Part shown: in pieces, positions 8,643-18,411 of the stretch
Position numbering within the stretch: position 1 is the first letter of the stretch
Layout: each line of letters opens with the position of its first letter
From: Sphingobium jiangsuense
GTDB lineage: Bacteria > Pseudomonadota > Alphaproteobacteria > Sphingomonadales > Sphingomonadaceae
NCBI RefSeq assembly: GCF_014196495.1
Contig: NZ_JACIDT010000004.1
Coordinates: forward strand, 248,001-312,000
Reading direction: 5' to 3'
DNA: 64,000 bases
The notes under the pieces: model-generated
Database searches by the model: none
The model's input: only the letters and a program-made list of their open reading frames with translations
Told to the model about the DNA's origin: nothing
Program-made: the position numbers and the translations under genes

Positions 8643-10301
8643 TCAGCTTTCGCCGCCGGTCGCGTGATGCGCGGCGATCCACGCGAAGATGAACGACGCG
8701 CCGATGCTCGCGCCCGCCGCCGGATAGCAGCGCCCCATCACCGACGCCGTCGAGTTGCCGGTGGCGTAGAGGCCGGGAATGACCGAACCGTCCGGCCGCA
8801 GCGCGCGGGCATATTCGTCGGTGACGATGCCGCCCGATGTGCCGACATCGCCCGGAATCAGCTCCATCGCATAGAAAGGCGGCTTCTCGATCTTGCCCAG
8901 ATTGGGGTTGGGCTTGTGCGTGGGATCCCCGAACCAGTTGTCATAGCCCCGGCCGCCCCGGTTGAAATCGAGGTCCTTGCCCGTCTCGCAATAGCCGTTG
9001 AACTTCTCCACCTCGGCCTTCAGCCCCGCCGGGTCGATCCCCGCCTTCACCGCCAGTTCCTCGATCGTGCCGGCGGTTTTCAGGAAGCCGCTGTCGAACC
9101 ATTCCCTCGGCGTCTTGCCCGGCGGCTGCACGCCCCAGGCATAGCGCTTGCGGTGGCGGCTATCGAGGATGACATAGGCGGGCACGTCGTTCTGATAGAG
9201 CCGCTGGCCGTTTTCCATATAGGAGCCGCTCTCGTTGAGGATGCGCCGCCCCTGCCGGTTGACGATGATGCAATGCGGCTTGGAAATATCCGTATTGTGC
9301 ATGAACGGATAAACGCCCTTCAATTCCGGCGGGATGGTGCCCGGCACCCACCATGCCTGGTCCATGAGGTCGAGCGCCGCGCCGTGCTTCTCCGCGATCT
9401 GGATCATCTCCCCGGTGTCGCCGGGGTTGGCGTTGGTCCATTCGACATTGCTCGGCTGCGGCCCGTATTTCTTCCGCATCTCCGCATTGCGGGAAAAGCC
9501 GCCCGCGTTGATCAGCACGCCGTCGCGCGCGCCGATGCGCAACTGCCGCCCTTCATGCTCGCACACGACGCCGACTATGCGGCCGTCTTCCTCGATCAGG
9601 TCGACGATGCCATGATTGGTCCGCATGTCGATGCCCGCCTTGTCGGCCAGCATCAGCATCCGCCCCTGCAGGGACCCGCCGAAACTCAGCATCGGCTTGC
9701 CCCGTTTCTTCACCTGCCGCATGCGCCAGAGCAGCTTGATCCCTTCCCACATGCCCCTGGGCGTGCGGGTGGCGAGCGTGATGTCGCGGGCCTTGTCGGT
9801 CGGCAGCGGCATGACCATCGGGCCGAGGCGCAGCTTGTCGAACAGCGGCCCCATTTCCCGCGCGTCGAGCATGGGCGCGCCCACCGACCGGCTGCGCGTG
9901 CAGCCGCCGGGGCGGTCGTCGTAATAATCGGCCCAGCCTTCGGTGCGTAGCCATTTCATGCCCCGCTCTTCCAGCCATTTGACCATCACCGGGCCGTTGC
10001 GCAGATAGGCTTCCTTGCGCTCCGGCGTGGCGCCGGGGCCGGCGTCGTCGCCGATGGTCGCATCCATATAGGTGCGCCCCGCCTCATGGCTGTCCGCTAT
10101 GCCGTCGCGGGCGAGCAGGTGGTTGTTGGGCACCCATAGGATGCCGCCGGACATCGCGGTCGATCCACCGAACTTGTCGGTCTTCTCAAGGATCAGCGGC
10201 TTCCTGCCGATGGAATCGAGATAGAGGGCGGCGGCCATGGACCCGCCGCCCGACCCGACGATCACGAAATCCGCGACCTCGTCAAACTTCGCCTCATCCA
10301 T
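8643..10301 (-). CDS. FAD-dependent dehydrogenase of the 3-ketosteroid delta-1-dehydrogenase family
   Basis: 552 residues. Dinucleotide-binding GSGGGS at 16-21, then FGGSTAMSGGILWVPNN, typical of the KstD/fumarate-reductase flavoprotein family. The C-terminal signature GNSTASVMGRCYPAAGASIG keeps the Tyr and the Gly four residues later that line the KstD active site, and ADYYDDRPGG near residue 125 aligns with the region of another catalytic Tyr. Introduction of a double bond next to a ring ketone is therefore likely; whether the substrate is a steroid is unproven. The ATG directly abuts the stop of the Rieske gene. Last gene of the 12852-8643 operon. Confidence 0.85.
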   Translation of the reverse strand: MDEAKFDEVADFVIVGSGGGSMAAALYLDSIGRKPLILEKTDKFGGSTAMSGGILWVPNNHLLARDGIADSHEAGRTYMDATIGDDAGPGATPERKEAYLRNGPVMVKWLEERGMKWLRTEGWADYYDDRPGGCTRSRSVGAPMLDAREMGPLFDKLRLGPMVMPLPTDKARDITLATRTPRGMWEGIKLLWRMRQVKKRGKPMLSFGGSLQGRMLMLADKAGIDMRTNHGIVDLIEEDGRIVGVVCEHEGRQLRIGARDGVLINAGGFSRNAEMRKKYGPQPSNVEWTNANPGDTGEMIQIAEKHGAALDLMDQAWWVPGTIPPELKGVYPFMHNTDISKPHCIIVNRQGRRILNESGSYMENGQRLYQNDVPAYVILDSRHRKRYAWGVQPPGKTPREWFDSGFLKTAGTIEELAVKAGIDPAGLKAEVEKFNGYCETGKDLDFNRGGRGYDNWFGDPTHKPNPNLGKIEKPPFYAMELIPGDVGTSGGIVTDEYARALRPDGSVIPGLYATGNSTASVMGRCYPAAGASIGASFIFAWIAAHHATGGES

Positions 10302-11642
10302 TCACGCATTCCCCCCGACAAAATGGTGATAGACGCGATGGAAGTTGCTGATCTCCACCTCCTGCACCGGGTTCGGACGGGCGACGGTGAAGGCGCGCGA
10401 CTTCATGCCCTTCTGCACTTCCTCCATATTCTGGAAGTCCTGCTCCAATATCAGGCCCCAGTCGAGATCGCGCCACTTGCCGTTGCTGCCGTCACCGCCG
10501 TCCTCGACCTCCACCTGCGGCTCCTCGCCCGGCGCGAACCGTTCCAGCACGTTCACCTCGAAGATGCACTTGTCGGGATCGTCGCCATAGGGGCGCGAGC
10601 GGTAGAACAGCACATTGGTCGGCTGGTGCAGGAAGACGAGATTGGGGAAGATGTTCCAGTCCGTCCCCGCCGCCATCTGCTGTTCGGCGGTGATGTCGGG
10701 GAAGGGGCGGCCGCTCTTCGCCGCTTCCTCGCGATGGAACTGGGCGAAGGCGACGAACACCTCGAACGGGGTCGCGCTTTCCGGCAATTCCATCAGCCTG
10801 CGCCCGGCGGCGAGCATTTCTTGCGTCGCCGTCGCCTTCAGCGTATCCCAGATCTCGCGGTTGAATTCGTAGAGGCCCTTGCGGATATCGCCGCTCTGGT
10901 CGCTGATGCGCGGGCTGGGCAGGCCGAACAGCGCGGTCGGCGCATAGCCGAACATCGCATGCTTGCCGAACGCCTGGCTGTAGGTCACGTCGTCATGATA
11001 GGCGAGCAGCTGGCGGTGGGTCGTCTGCACATGATAGCCTTCCATGAAGGCTTCCTGCGCCGTCTTCCAGTTGCAGGGCATGATGATCCGCTTGCGCCAC
11101 ACATAGCGCATCTTCTCGATCTCGAACGGATCGAGCAGCGTCCTGGCCTCGCCCAGATACTCCTCCAGGCTTTCGCTGCCGGGGTCCATGTTGATGAATA
11201 CCCAGCCGCCCCACAGGCCGACCTTGACGGGCTGGAGCGTCACCGCCTCATCGGTGAGGCAGTCGCCCCAGTCGTGGCGGTCGACGATCTCGGTCGGGCG
11301 GCCGTCCAGAGTCCATTGCCAGCCATGATATTTGCAATGGAACTTGCCCATGCGCCCGCACCCGGAGGTCAGGCGGCGGCCGCGATGGGGGCAGACATTG
11401 TGATAGGCCGCGACCGAACCGTCCTGCTTGCGCACGACCGAGATGGACTCGTCGGCGATATCATAGGTGTAGAAATCGCCGGGCTGGGGAATTTCCTCCT
11501 CCCGGCAGGCGATCTGCCAGACGCGCGGCCAGAGACGTTCCTTCTCCAGCTGCACATAATGGGGGGAAATATAGGATTCGACGGGTATGCGATCGGCCGT
11601 GATGGCGCCCGGTCCCGCCCTGACATCGCTCATGTCGTTCAT
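10302..11642 (-). CDS. Rieske [2Fe-2S] ring-hydroxylating oxygenase, alpha subunit
   Basis: 446 residues. Rieske cluster ligands are Cys84-x-His86 (NVCPHRG) and Cys103-x2-His106 (HCKYHGW). The mononuclear iron site shows His204 and His209 within EGYHVQTTHR, followed later by DWNIFPN. It catalyses O2-dependent hydroxylation of a ring or activated CH bond and needs a ferredoxin/reductase supply. No beta subunit, ferredoxin or reductase is encoded in this window, so it resembles alpha-only systems. The start is chosen at MNDMSDVRAG because GAGAGGA precedes it; the frame extends 11 codons upstream. Between an acyl-CoA dehydrogenase and the KstD-like gene. Confidence 0.92.
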   Translation of the reverse strand: MNDMSDVRAGPGAITADRIPVESYISPHYVQLEKERLWPRVWQIACREEEIPQPGDFYTYDIADESISVVRKQDGSVAAYHNVCPHRGRRLTSGCGRMGKFHCKYHGWQWTLDGRPTEIVDRHDWGDCLTDEAVTLQPVKVGLWGGWVFINMDPGSESLEEYLGEARTLLDPFEIEKMRYVWRKRIIMPCNWKTAQEAFMEGYHVQTTHRQLLAYHDDVTYSQAFGKHAMFGYAPTALFGLPSPRISDQSGDIRKGLYEFNREIWDTLKATATQEMLAAGRRLMELPESATPFEVFVAFAQFHREEAAKSGRPFPDITAEQQMAAGTDWNIFPNLVFLHQPTNVLFYRSRPYGDDPDKCIFEVNVLERFAPGEEPQVEVEDGGDGSNGKWRDLDWGLILEQDFQNMEEVQKGMKSRAFTVARPNPVQEVEISNFHRVYHHFVGGNA

Positions 11643-11694
11643 CGCCCTGTCCTCTCCCAATCTGTCCTCTACCAAGTCTCTGGTCCGTTCCGTC

Positions 11695-12852
11695 TTATCC
11701 GTTTCTGGCGGGGCCCTGCGGGAAGCGCATGTCGAACACGCCCTCCGCGATGCGGTTGAGCAACACTTCTATCGCCCCGCCCGCGATCATCCAGCCGCGC
11801 GTGCGGCGCAGGCAATATTCCACCAGGCTGTCCTGGCTATAGCCCGCGCCGCCCATGATCTGCATCGCCTCATTGGCGCAGTCGAAGCCCGCCCGGTTGC
11901 AGGCCACCTTGGCAATGGCGGTTTCCTCCGGCGAAGGCAGGCCCGCATCGGCATTGGTCGCCGCGCGATAGAGCAGCAGCTGCGCCGCGTCGAGCTTCAG
12001 CTTCATCTCCGCGAACTTCCATTGCAGGCCCTGAAAATCGCACAGATGGCGGCCGAACTGCTTGCGCGTCTTCGCATGCTCCACCGCCGCGTCGAACGCA
12101 TAGCGGCCGAGCGCGAGGCTGCGCGCGGTGTTGCCGATGCGCTCCACGTTGAAGCCGGACATCTGCTTCTTGAACCCGCCGGGGCCGAGCAGCACCTTGT
12201 CCTTCGGCACATAGACATTGTCGAAGAACAGCGGGTTCCATTCCTCGCCCGACAGGAAGCGCACCGGCTTGCCGAAGGTGAAGCCCTCCTGCCCGCGCTC
12301 GATCAGCACCGATCCGATATTGCCGGTGCCCGGCCCGTAGCGCACATAGACGAGGAACACCGTCGCATGAGTGCCGTGGGTGGTGAAGATCTTCTGCCCG
12401 GTGACGCGATAGCCGTCTCCGTCCTCGACGGCGGTGGTGGTCAGCTCGGTCACCGCCGACCCGGCATTGGGTTCGGTCATCGCCACCGAGATCAGCCCTT
12501 CGCCGCGCAGCAACGGGGCGAGATACTGCTCCTTCTGCGCGTCGCTGGCGAACTGGGCGAAGGTGCGGATCGCGCCGAAATTCCCGGCCTGCACCACATC
12601 CGCCGAGCGCGGGCAGACCGACGCCACCGTCTCGATCGCGATCACCGCATCCATCAGCGACCCGCCGAGGCCCCCCTTCTCCTCCGGCACGGTGATGCCG
12701 ATCAGCCCCTGATCGGCCATCAGCTTGGCGACATCCCACGGATAATCGTCGCTGTGCGCCCGCTCCAGCGCGCCTGCCGCCAGATGGCGCTGGGCGAAGG
12801 CGGCCACCGAATCACGAAACATCGCCTGTTCTTCGTTCAAGTCGAACTGCAT
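11695..12852 (-). CDS. Acyl-CoA dehydrogenase
   Basis: 385 residues. Acyl-CoA dehydrogenase fold with the FAD-contact motif SVAMTEPNAGSAVTELTT and a C-terminal helix region ending IEVLLNRIAEGV. The MCAD-type catalytic Glu position near the C terminus reads AGGAIE, so the base is probably elsewhere, as in many members. Unlike the two pairs at 18412 and 30750 it stands alone and heads the operon with the Rieske and KstD-like genes. Two ATGs are possible (12858 and 12852); AGAGG is better spaced for the second. Confidence 0.9.
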   Translation of the reverse strand: MQFDLNEEQAMFRDSVAAFAQRHLAAGALERAHSDDYPWDVAKLMADQGLIGITVPEEKGGLGGSLMDAVIAIETVASVCPRSADVVQAGNFGAIRTFAQFASDAQKEQYLAPLLRGEGLISVAMTEPNAGSAVTELTTTAVEDGDGYRVTGQKIFTTHGTHATVFLVYVRYGPGTGNIGSVLIERGQEGFTFGKPVRFLSGEEWNPLFFDNVYVPKDKVLLGPGGFKKQMSGFNVERIGNTARSLALGRYAFDAAVEHAKTRKQFGRHLCDFQGLQWKFAEMKLKLDAAQLLLYRAATNADAGLPSPEETAIAKVACNRAGFDCANEAMQIMGGAGYSQDSLVEYCLRRTRGWMIAGGAIEVLLNRIAEGVFDMRFPQGPARNG

Positions 12853-13035
12853 TGGCATTTCCTCTTATGCGGCCCCCGGCCGCGCATATAATCGTGATAC
12901 CGGGGTAATCGGCGATCGCCCCGATGCGAAGGGGAAGGCTGCAACCCTTCACATCTGCGATACCTCTGGGGGCATCCCCGCCCGTTTCTTGACAGACAGG
13001 CCGCATGGATAGCTTTTGGCCGGAGATTTCATTTC

Positions 13036-13050
13036 CATGCGTCACGCATG
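13036..13050. promoter_or_regulatory. Perfect 15-bp palindrome upstream of the FadJ-like operon
   Basis: CATGCGT-C-ACGCATG, 25 bases before the ATG at 13076. The gap 12853-13075 has no gene. It also holds TTGACA at 12989-12994 and an inverted repeat GAAGGG/CCCTTC at 12928-12950. The palindrome is a likely operator for the 13076 operon; the binding protein is unknown. Confidence 0.5.
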
Positions 13051-13075
13051 CCAACGGGGCTGAACCATATTTGCC

Positions 13076-15187
<2,112 letters not shown>

Positions 15188-15229
15188 CGGCGCGGCGCCG
15201 CACTACAGAATTTCAGTTCGGAGAAATAT

Positions 15230-16069
15230 ATGAGCGACACCGAAAACCAGTTCCAGCGCGAAATCGACTATAGCGAATTCGATTTCCTGACGGTCGATAT
15301 CGGCGAGGACGGCGTTGCCCTCGTCACGATGAACGATCCCGACAGGATGAACGCGGTGGGGCCGCACAATCACTGGCAGCTGGAGGATATCTGGCTCAAG
15401 CTCGCGCGGGACGAGCGCATCAAGGTGATCGTGCTGACCGGCGCGGGCAAGGCGTTCTCGGCCGGCGGCGACATCAAGATGATGGCCGAGCGCGCGCAGA
15501 CCGAATATGGCCTGAAATACGCGCTGCGCGTGCCGCTCAATACACTGCGCATCTGGGACCAGATATTGATGACGCCGCAGCCGATCATCGCGGCGGTCAA
15601 TGGCGACGCGATCGGCCTCGGCACCTCGCTCTCCGCCTTCTGCGACATAAGCGTCGTCGCGGAGGACGCGCGGCTGGGCGACACCCATGTCCGCGTCGGC
15701 CTCGTCACCGGCGACGGCGGCTCGGTGATGTGGCCGCTGCTGGTCGGCCCGCAGAAGGCCAAGGAATATCTGATGCGCGGCAAACTGCTCGACGGGAAGA
15801 AGGCCGAGGAGATCGGCCTCGTCAACTATGCCTTCCCCAGGGAGCAGGTGCTGGACGAGGCGATGAAGATCGCGCGCGAAATCGCCGGTCAGCCGGTCTG
15901 GGCGGTGCGCTGGTCCAAGGCCGCGGTCAACAAGTGCCTTCGCGATCAGGTCAACCTGACCGGCGAGCTGTCGATCGCCTATGAGGCGCTGACCATGATG
16001 ACGCATGACTACAAGGCCGCGACCACGGCCTTCGCGAACAAGGAAAAGCCCGTCTTCAAGGGCTATTGA
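15230..16069 (+). CDS. Crotonase (enoyl-CoA hydratase/isomerase) family protein lacking the usual glutamates
   Basis: 279 residues. The crotonase fold is clear (LTGAGKAFSAGGDIKMM, AAVNGDAIGLGTSLSAF), but the two catalytic Glu positions read Thr/Ser (GLGTSL) and LGDTHVRVG, so simple hydratase chemistry is unlikely; isomerase, hydrolase or retro-Claisen activity are alternatives. An N-terminal leader of about 20 residues precedes the fold. Ribosome site GGAGAAAT. Second gene of the 13076 operon, 42 bases after the FadJ-like gene. Confidence 0.87.
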   Translation: MSDTENQFQREIDYSEFDFLTVDIGEDGVALVTMNDPDRMNAVGPHNHWQLEDIWLKLARDERIKVIVLTGAGKAFSAGGDIKMMAERAQTEYGLKYALRVPLNTLRIWDQILMTPQPIIAAVNGDAIGLGTSLSAFCDISVVAEDARLGDTHVRVGLVTGDGGSVMWPLLVGPQKAKEYLMRGKLLDGKKAEEIGLVNYAFPREQVLDEAMKIAREIAGQPVWAVRWSKAAVNKCLRDQVNLTGELSIAYEALTMMTHDYKAATTAFANKEKPVFKGY

Positions 16070-16074
16070 CCGGC

Positions 16075-17037
16075 ATGGCGGGCTTTCGGGACGCAGGCCG
16101 CATCGCCACCGTCGTCGCCATCGGCGCGGGGGTGATCGGCGCGGGCTGGGTCGCCGCCTTTCTGGGCAGCGGCCGCTCCGTCCGCCTGTACGATCCCCTG
16201 CCCGACGCGGGCGAACGCACCCGCGCCCATGTCGCGGGCGCGTGGGGTCAGATGGCGGAACTGGGGCTGGCGCGGCGGGACGACGACTGGACGCCGCGCC
16301 TTTCCGTGCACGGCGATCTGGCGGCGGCCGTGGCGGGCGCGGATTTCGTGCAGGAAAGCACGCCCGAACGGCCCGACCTCAAGCGCGCGCTGTTCGCCGA
16401 TCTCGACCGGCTCGCGCCACCGGACGTGCTGGTCGCCAGCAGCACATCCAGCCTGCCGGTCAGCGAGCTGCAAGCCGGGCTCGCCACCGCCGGGCGCTTC
16501 GTGCTCGGCCATCCGTTCAACCCGGTGCACCTGATCCCGCTGGTGGAGGTGGGCGGCGGCGACGCGACCGACCCCGCCGCGATCGAAACGGCGCGCGCCT
16601 TCTACGCCTCGCTCCACAAGGAGACGATCCTCCTCAACCGCGAGATCTTCGGCCATATCGCCAACCGCCTGACCAGCGCGATGTTCCGCGAGGCGGTGCG
16701 CCTCGTCGCGGAAGGCTATGCGAGCGTGGGCGACATCGACAAGGCTATCCGCCACGGCCCCGCGCTCAAATGGGCGATACAGGGGCAGTTCACCACCTTC
16801 CACACCTCCGGCGGCGCGGGCGGGCTGGCCGAATTCCTGCCCAAATTCGCGCCCGGCATCATCCAGCGCTGGGCGACCATGGCCGATCCCCCGCTGGAGG
16901 ACGAGGCATTGCAGGCGCTGCTCGTCCGCCAGATGGAGGAGGCCGCGCAAGGGCGCAGCGTGCAGGACATCGCCGCCCGGCAGGACGACAGGCTGCTGGC
17001 GATGCTGAAGCTGCTCGGCCCGGAACGGGATGATTGA
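16075..17037 (+). CDS. 3-hydroxyacyl-CoA dehydrogenase, NAD-binding
   Basis: 320 residues. Rossmann motif AIGAGVIGAGW near the N terminus, STSSLPVSEL, and the catalytic-His segment LGHPFNPVHLIPLVEV, followed by the helical C-terminal domain. This arrangement fits single-function L-3-hydroxyacyl-CoA or carnitine dehydrogenases. The ATG at 16075 is used; a TTG at 16066 overlapping the previous stop is possible. No clear ribosome site, so translation may be coupled to the crotonase five bases upstream. Confidence 0.88.
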   Translation: MAGFRDAGRIATVVAIGAGVIGAGWVAAFLGSGRSVRLYDPLPDAGERTRAHVAGAWGQMAELGLARRDDDWTPRLSVHGDLAAAVAGADFVQESTPERPDLKRALFADLDRLAPPDVLVASSTSSLPVSELQAGLATAGRFVLGHPFNPVHLIPLVEVGGGDATDPAAIETARAFYASLHKETILLNREIFGHIANRLTSAMFREAVRLVAEGYASVGDIDKAIRHGPALKWAIQGQFTTFHTSGGAGGLAEFLPKFAPGIIQRWATMADPPLEDEALQALLVRQMEEAAQGRSVQDIAARQDDRLLAMLKLLGPERDD

Positions 17038-17040
17038 TTT

Positions 17041-17056
17041 CATCCGTTTGTTGATG
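17041..17056. promoter_or_regulatory. CATC-N8-GATG dyad (regulon site 2)
   Basis: CATCCGTTTGTTGATG, whose arms extend to TTTCATC and GATGAAA (perfect 7-8-7). It starts three bases after the stop of the hydroxyacyl-CoA dehydrogenase and lies 70 bases before the PhyH ATG. A -10-like TAAGAT at 17103-17108 would put the dyad centre about 67 bases upstream of the transcription start. Confidence 0.7.
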
Positions 17057-17066
17057 AAAATCATCC
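17052..17066 (-). promoter_or_regulatory. Element shared with the AraC-regulator promoter
   Basis: On the minus strand this reads GGATGATTTTCATCA, differing at one base from 7609-7623 in front of the AraC-type regulator gene. It overlaps the right arm of regulon site 2. It may be a binding site of that regulator in the PhyH promoter. Confidence 0.4.
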
Positions 17067-17126
17067 CTGCCTGTTCCCCCCTTTTGGTGTGTGATGCACC
17101 CATAAGATCTGAAGAGAGGAACGAGG

Positions 17127-18113
17127 ATGACCACCGACGTAATCAACCGCCCCGATGCGGAGGATCTCAGCGTCAGCGACATCACCGCGTCGCGCGAATT
17201 GCAGAGCTGCAACCACCTGCTCGACGATCATGATGCGCTGGAACGCTTCTATCATGAAAACGGCTATATCCTGCTGCGCGCCGTGTTCGACCCCGGCTCG
17301 GTGGAGCGGGCGCGGGACGAGATGCTGGCGGTCGCCGCCAGGCTCGGCATGACCGAGCCGGGCGACCGCGACGGCAAGTGGACGGGCACGCCGCTGCCCG
17401 GCAATATGGAAGAAAGCGAGCTTTATGCGGGCATCGCCCGCAAGCTGCTGGAGCATCCGGCCAATCTCGCGGTGTTGGAAAAGGTGCTGGGCGAGCCCGC
17501 CCGCGCCGTGCCCATCGTGCAATATCGCACCTATCCGCCCAATGGCCCGATCACGGTCGTGCACCAGGACGGCTTCTACAGCCCCGGCATTCAGGACTAC
17601 AAGCCGGTCTGGGTGCCGCTGACCCCGTGCACCCGCGACATGGGCGGGCTGGCGCTGGCGGTGGGGCAGAACAAGCGCGGCTATTTCCACAATGTCGGCA
17701 AGCCCTCGCCCTACCCCTTCCCGCGCGACGCGGTGCCGGACGACGCATGGGCGACGACCGATTATCATCCCGGCGACGTGCTGATCGTGCACCCCTATAC
17801 GCCGCATTGCGGCATGCCCAACACGTCCGACCGGCTGCGCATCACCTTCGATTCCCGCGTCCAGTCGGCGGCCAACCCCAGCGCCATCGCGGCGACGGTG
17901 AAGGCGGTGACGCCCCATTCGGTGACGGTCGATGCCGAGGGGCTGGGCGAGCGCACCTTCACGGTCGACGCCGACACCTTCATCCGCGTGCTGCACCCCG
18001 GCGTGCGGGAAAAGTTCGAGGATTTCGCCGACTATACCACACCCGGCATGCGCCTGGTGGTGGTGCGCGACGGCGACCGCGCGGTGATGCTGCGCAAGGC
18101 GGCCGAGGGCTGA
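17127..18113 (+). CDS. Phytanoyl-CoA dioxygenase (PhyH) family protein
   Basis: 328 residues. Fe(II)/2-oxoglutarate oxygenase with the facial triad His146-x-Asp148 (VVHQDGFY) and His217 (TPHCGM), and Arg226/Arg228 as 2-oxoglutarate contacts. About 100 residues follow the oxygenase core, ending in a beta-rich segment (TPGMRLVVVRDGDRAVML) of unknown role. Likely hydroxylates a branched or cyclic acyl chain, perhaps alpha-hydroxylation as in phytanoyl-CoA. Preceded by GAGAGGAACGAGG. It follows the beta-oxidation genes but probably has its own promoter with regulon site 2. Confidence 0.87.
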   Translation: MTTDVINRPDAEDLSVSDITASRELQSCNHLLDDHDALERFYHENGYILLRAVFDPGSVERARDEMLAVAARLGMTEPGDRDGKWTGTPLPGNMEESELYAGIARKLLEHPANLAVLEKVLGEPARAVPIVQYRTYPPNGPITVVHQDGFYSPGIQDYKPVWVPLTPCTRDMGGLALAVGQNKRGYFHNVGKPSPYPFPRDAVPDDAWATTDYHPGDVLIVHPYTPHCGMPNTSDRLRITFDSRVQSAANPSAIAATVKAVTPHSVTVDAEGLGERTFTVDADTFIRVLHPGVREKFEDFADYTTPGMRLVVVRDGDRAVMLRKAAEG

Positions 18114-18135
18114 CAGGCCGCGGACGGAAAAGGGG

Positions 18136-18164
18136 CTGCGCTGCTGGTTTGGCCAGCGGCGCAG
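18136..18164 (+). terminator. Hairpin after the PhyH gene
   Basis: CTGCGCTGCTGG, loop TTTGG, CCAGCGGCGCAG: a 12-bp stem with one G-T pair, 22 bases after the stop. There is no T run, so it may terminate poorly or only protect the 3' end. Confidence 0.5.
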
Positions 18165-18199
18165 CAGCCATGGTGGGGAGCGAACATCCCTGCCAATTT

Positions 18200-18277
18200 C
18201 GTCACCCCAGCGCAGGCTGGGGTCTGTGGCCCCGTTGCGCGCCGTCGCCTGAGATGCCAGCCTGCGCTGGCATGACG
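18200..18277. repeat. Pair of inverted REP-like palindromes
   Basis: A 25-base unit at 18200-18224 (starting CGTCACCCCAGCG) and its inverted copy at 18253-18277 (ending GCTGGCATGACG) differ only by paired changes in the stem. Such CCAGCGCAGGCTGG palindromes are common between genes in sphingomonads. They occupy the gene-free stretch 18114-18411, between the PhyH gene and the convergent acyl-CoA dehydrogenase gene. Confidence 0.75.
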
Positions 18278-18320
18278 GAGAAAGGGGGGCGTTGGAGGAA
18301 AAGCGGAAACTCTCCCAACT

Positions 18321-18376
18321 GTTCGGGCTGAGCCTGTCGAAGCCCTGTACTTCTTAAGACAGGCTCAGGGCAAACG
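18321..18376. repeat. Second REP-like inverted repeat
   Basis: GTTCGGGCTGAGCCTGTCGA at 18321-18340 and the partly complementary GACAGGCTCAGGGCAAACG at 18358-18376, giving an 11-bp perfect stem (18328-18338 with 18358-18368) and a 19-base loop. Repeats of the TTCGACAGGCTCAG type are widespread intergenic elements in proteobacteria. May also act as a terminator for the two converging operons. Confidence 0.65.
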
Positions 18377-18411
18377 CTTGTTGTTTTGTCTGGCCTCTGA
18401 CCGAAACACCA

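Noticed and set aside
7407-9950. 847-codon plus-strand open frame
   Set aside because: Overlaps the AraC regulator out of frame and runs antisense to the KstD-like gene.
8643-12852. Identification of the island as a classical steroid-degradation cluster
   Set aside because: A KstD-like protein, Rieske oxygenase and paired acyl-CoA dehydrogenases are present, but no extradiol dioxygenase, no meta-cleavage hydrolase and no 3-ketosteroid hydroxylase reductase are found, so the substrate cannot be named.
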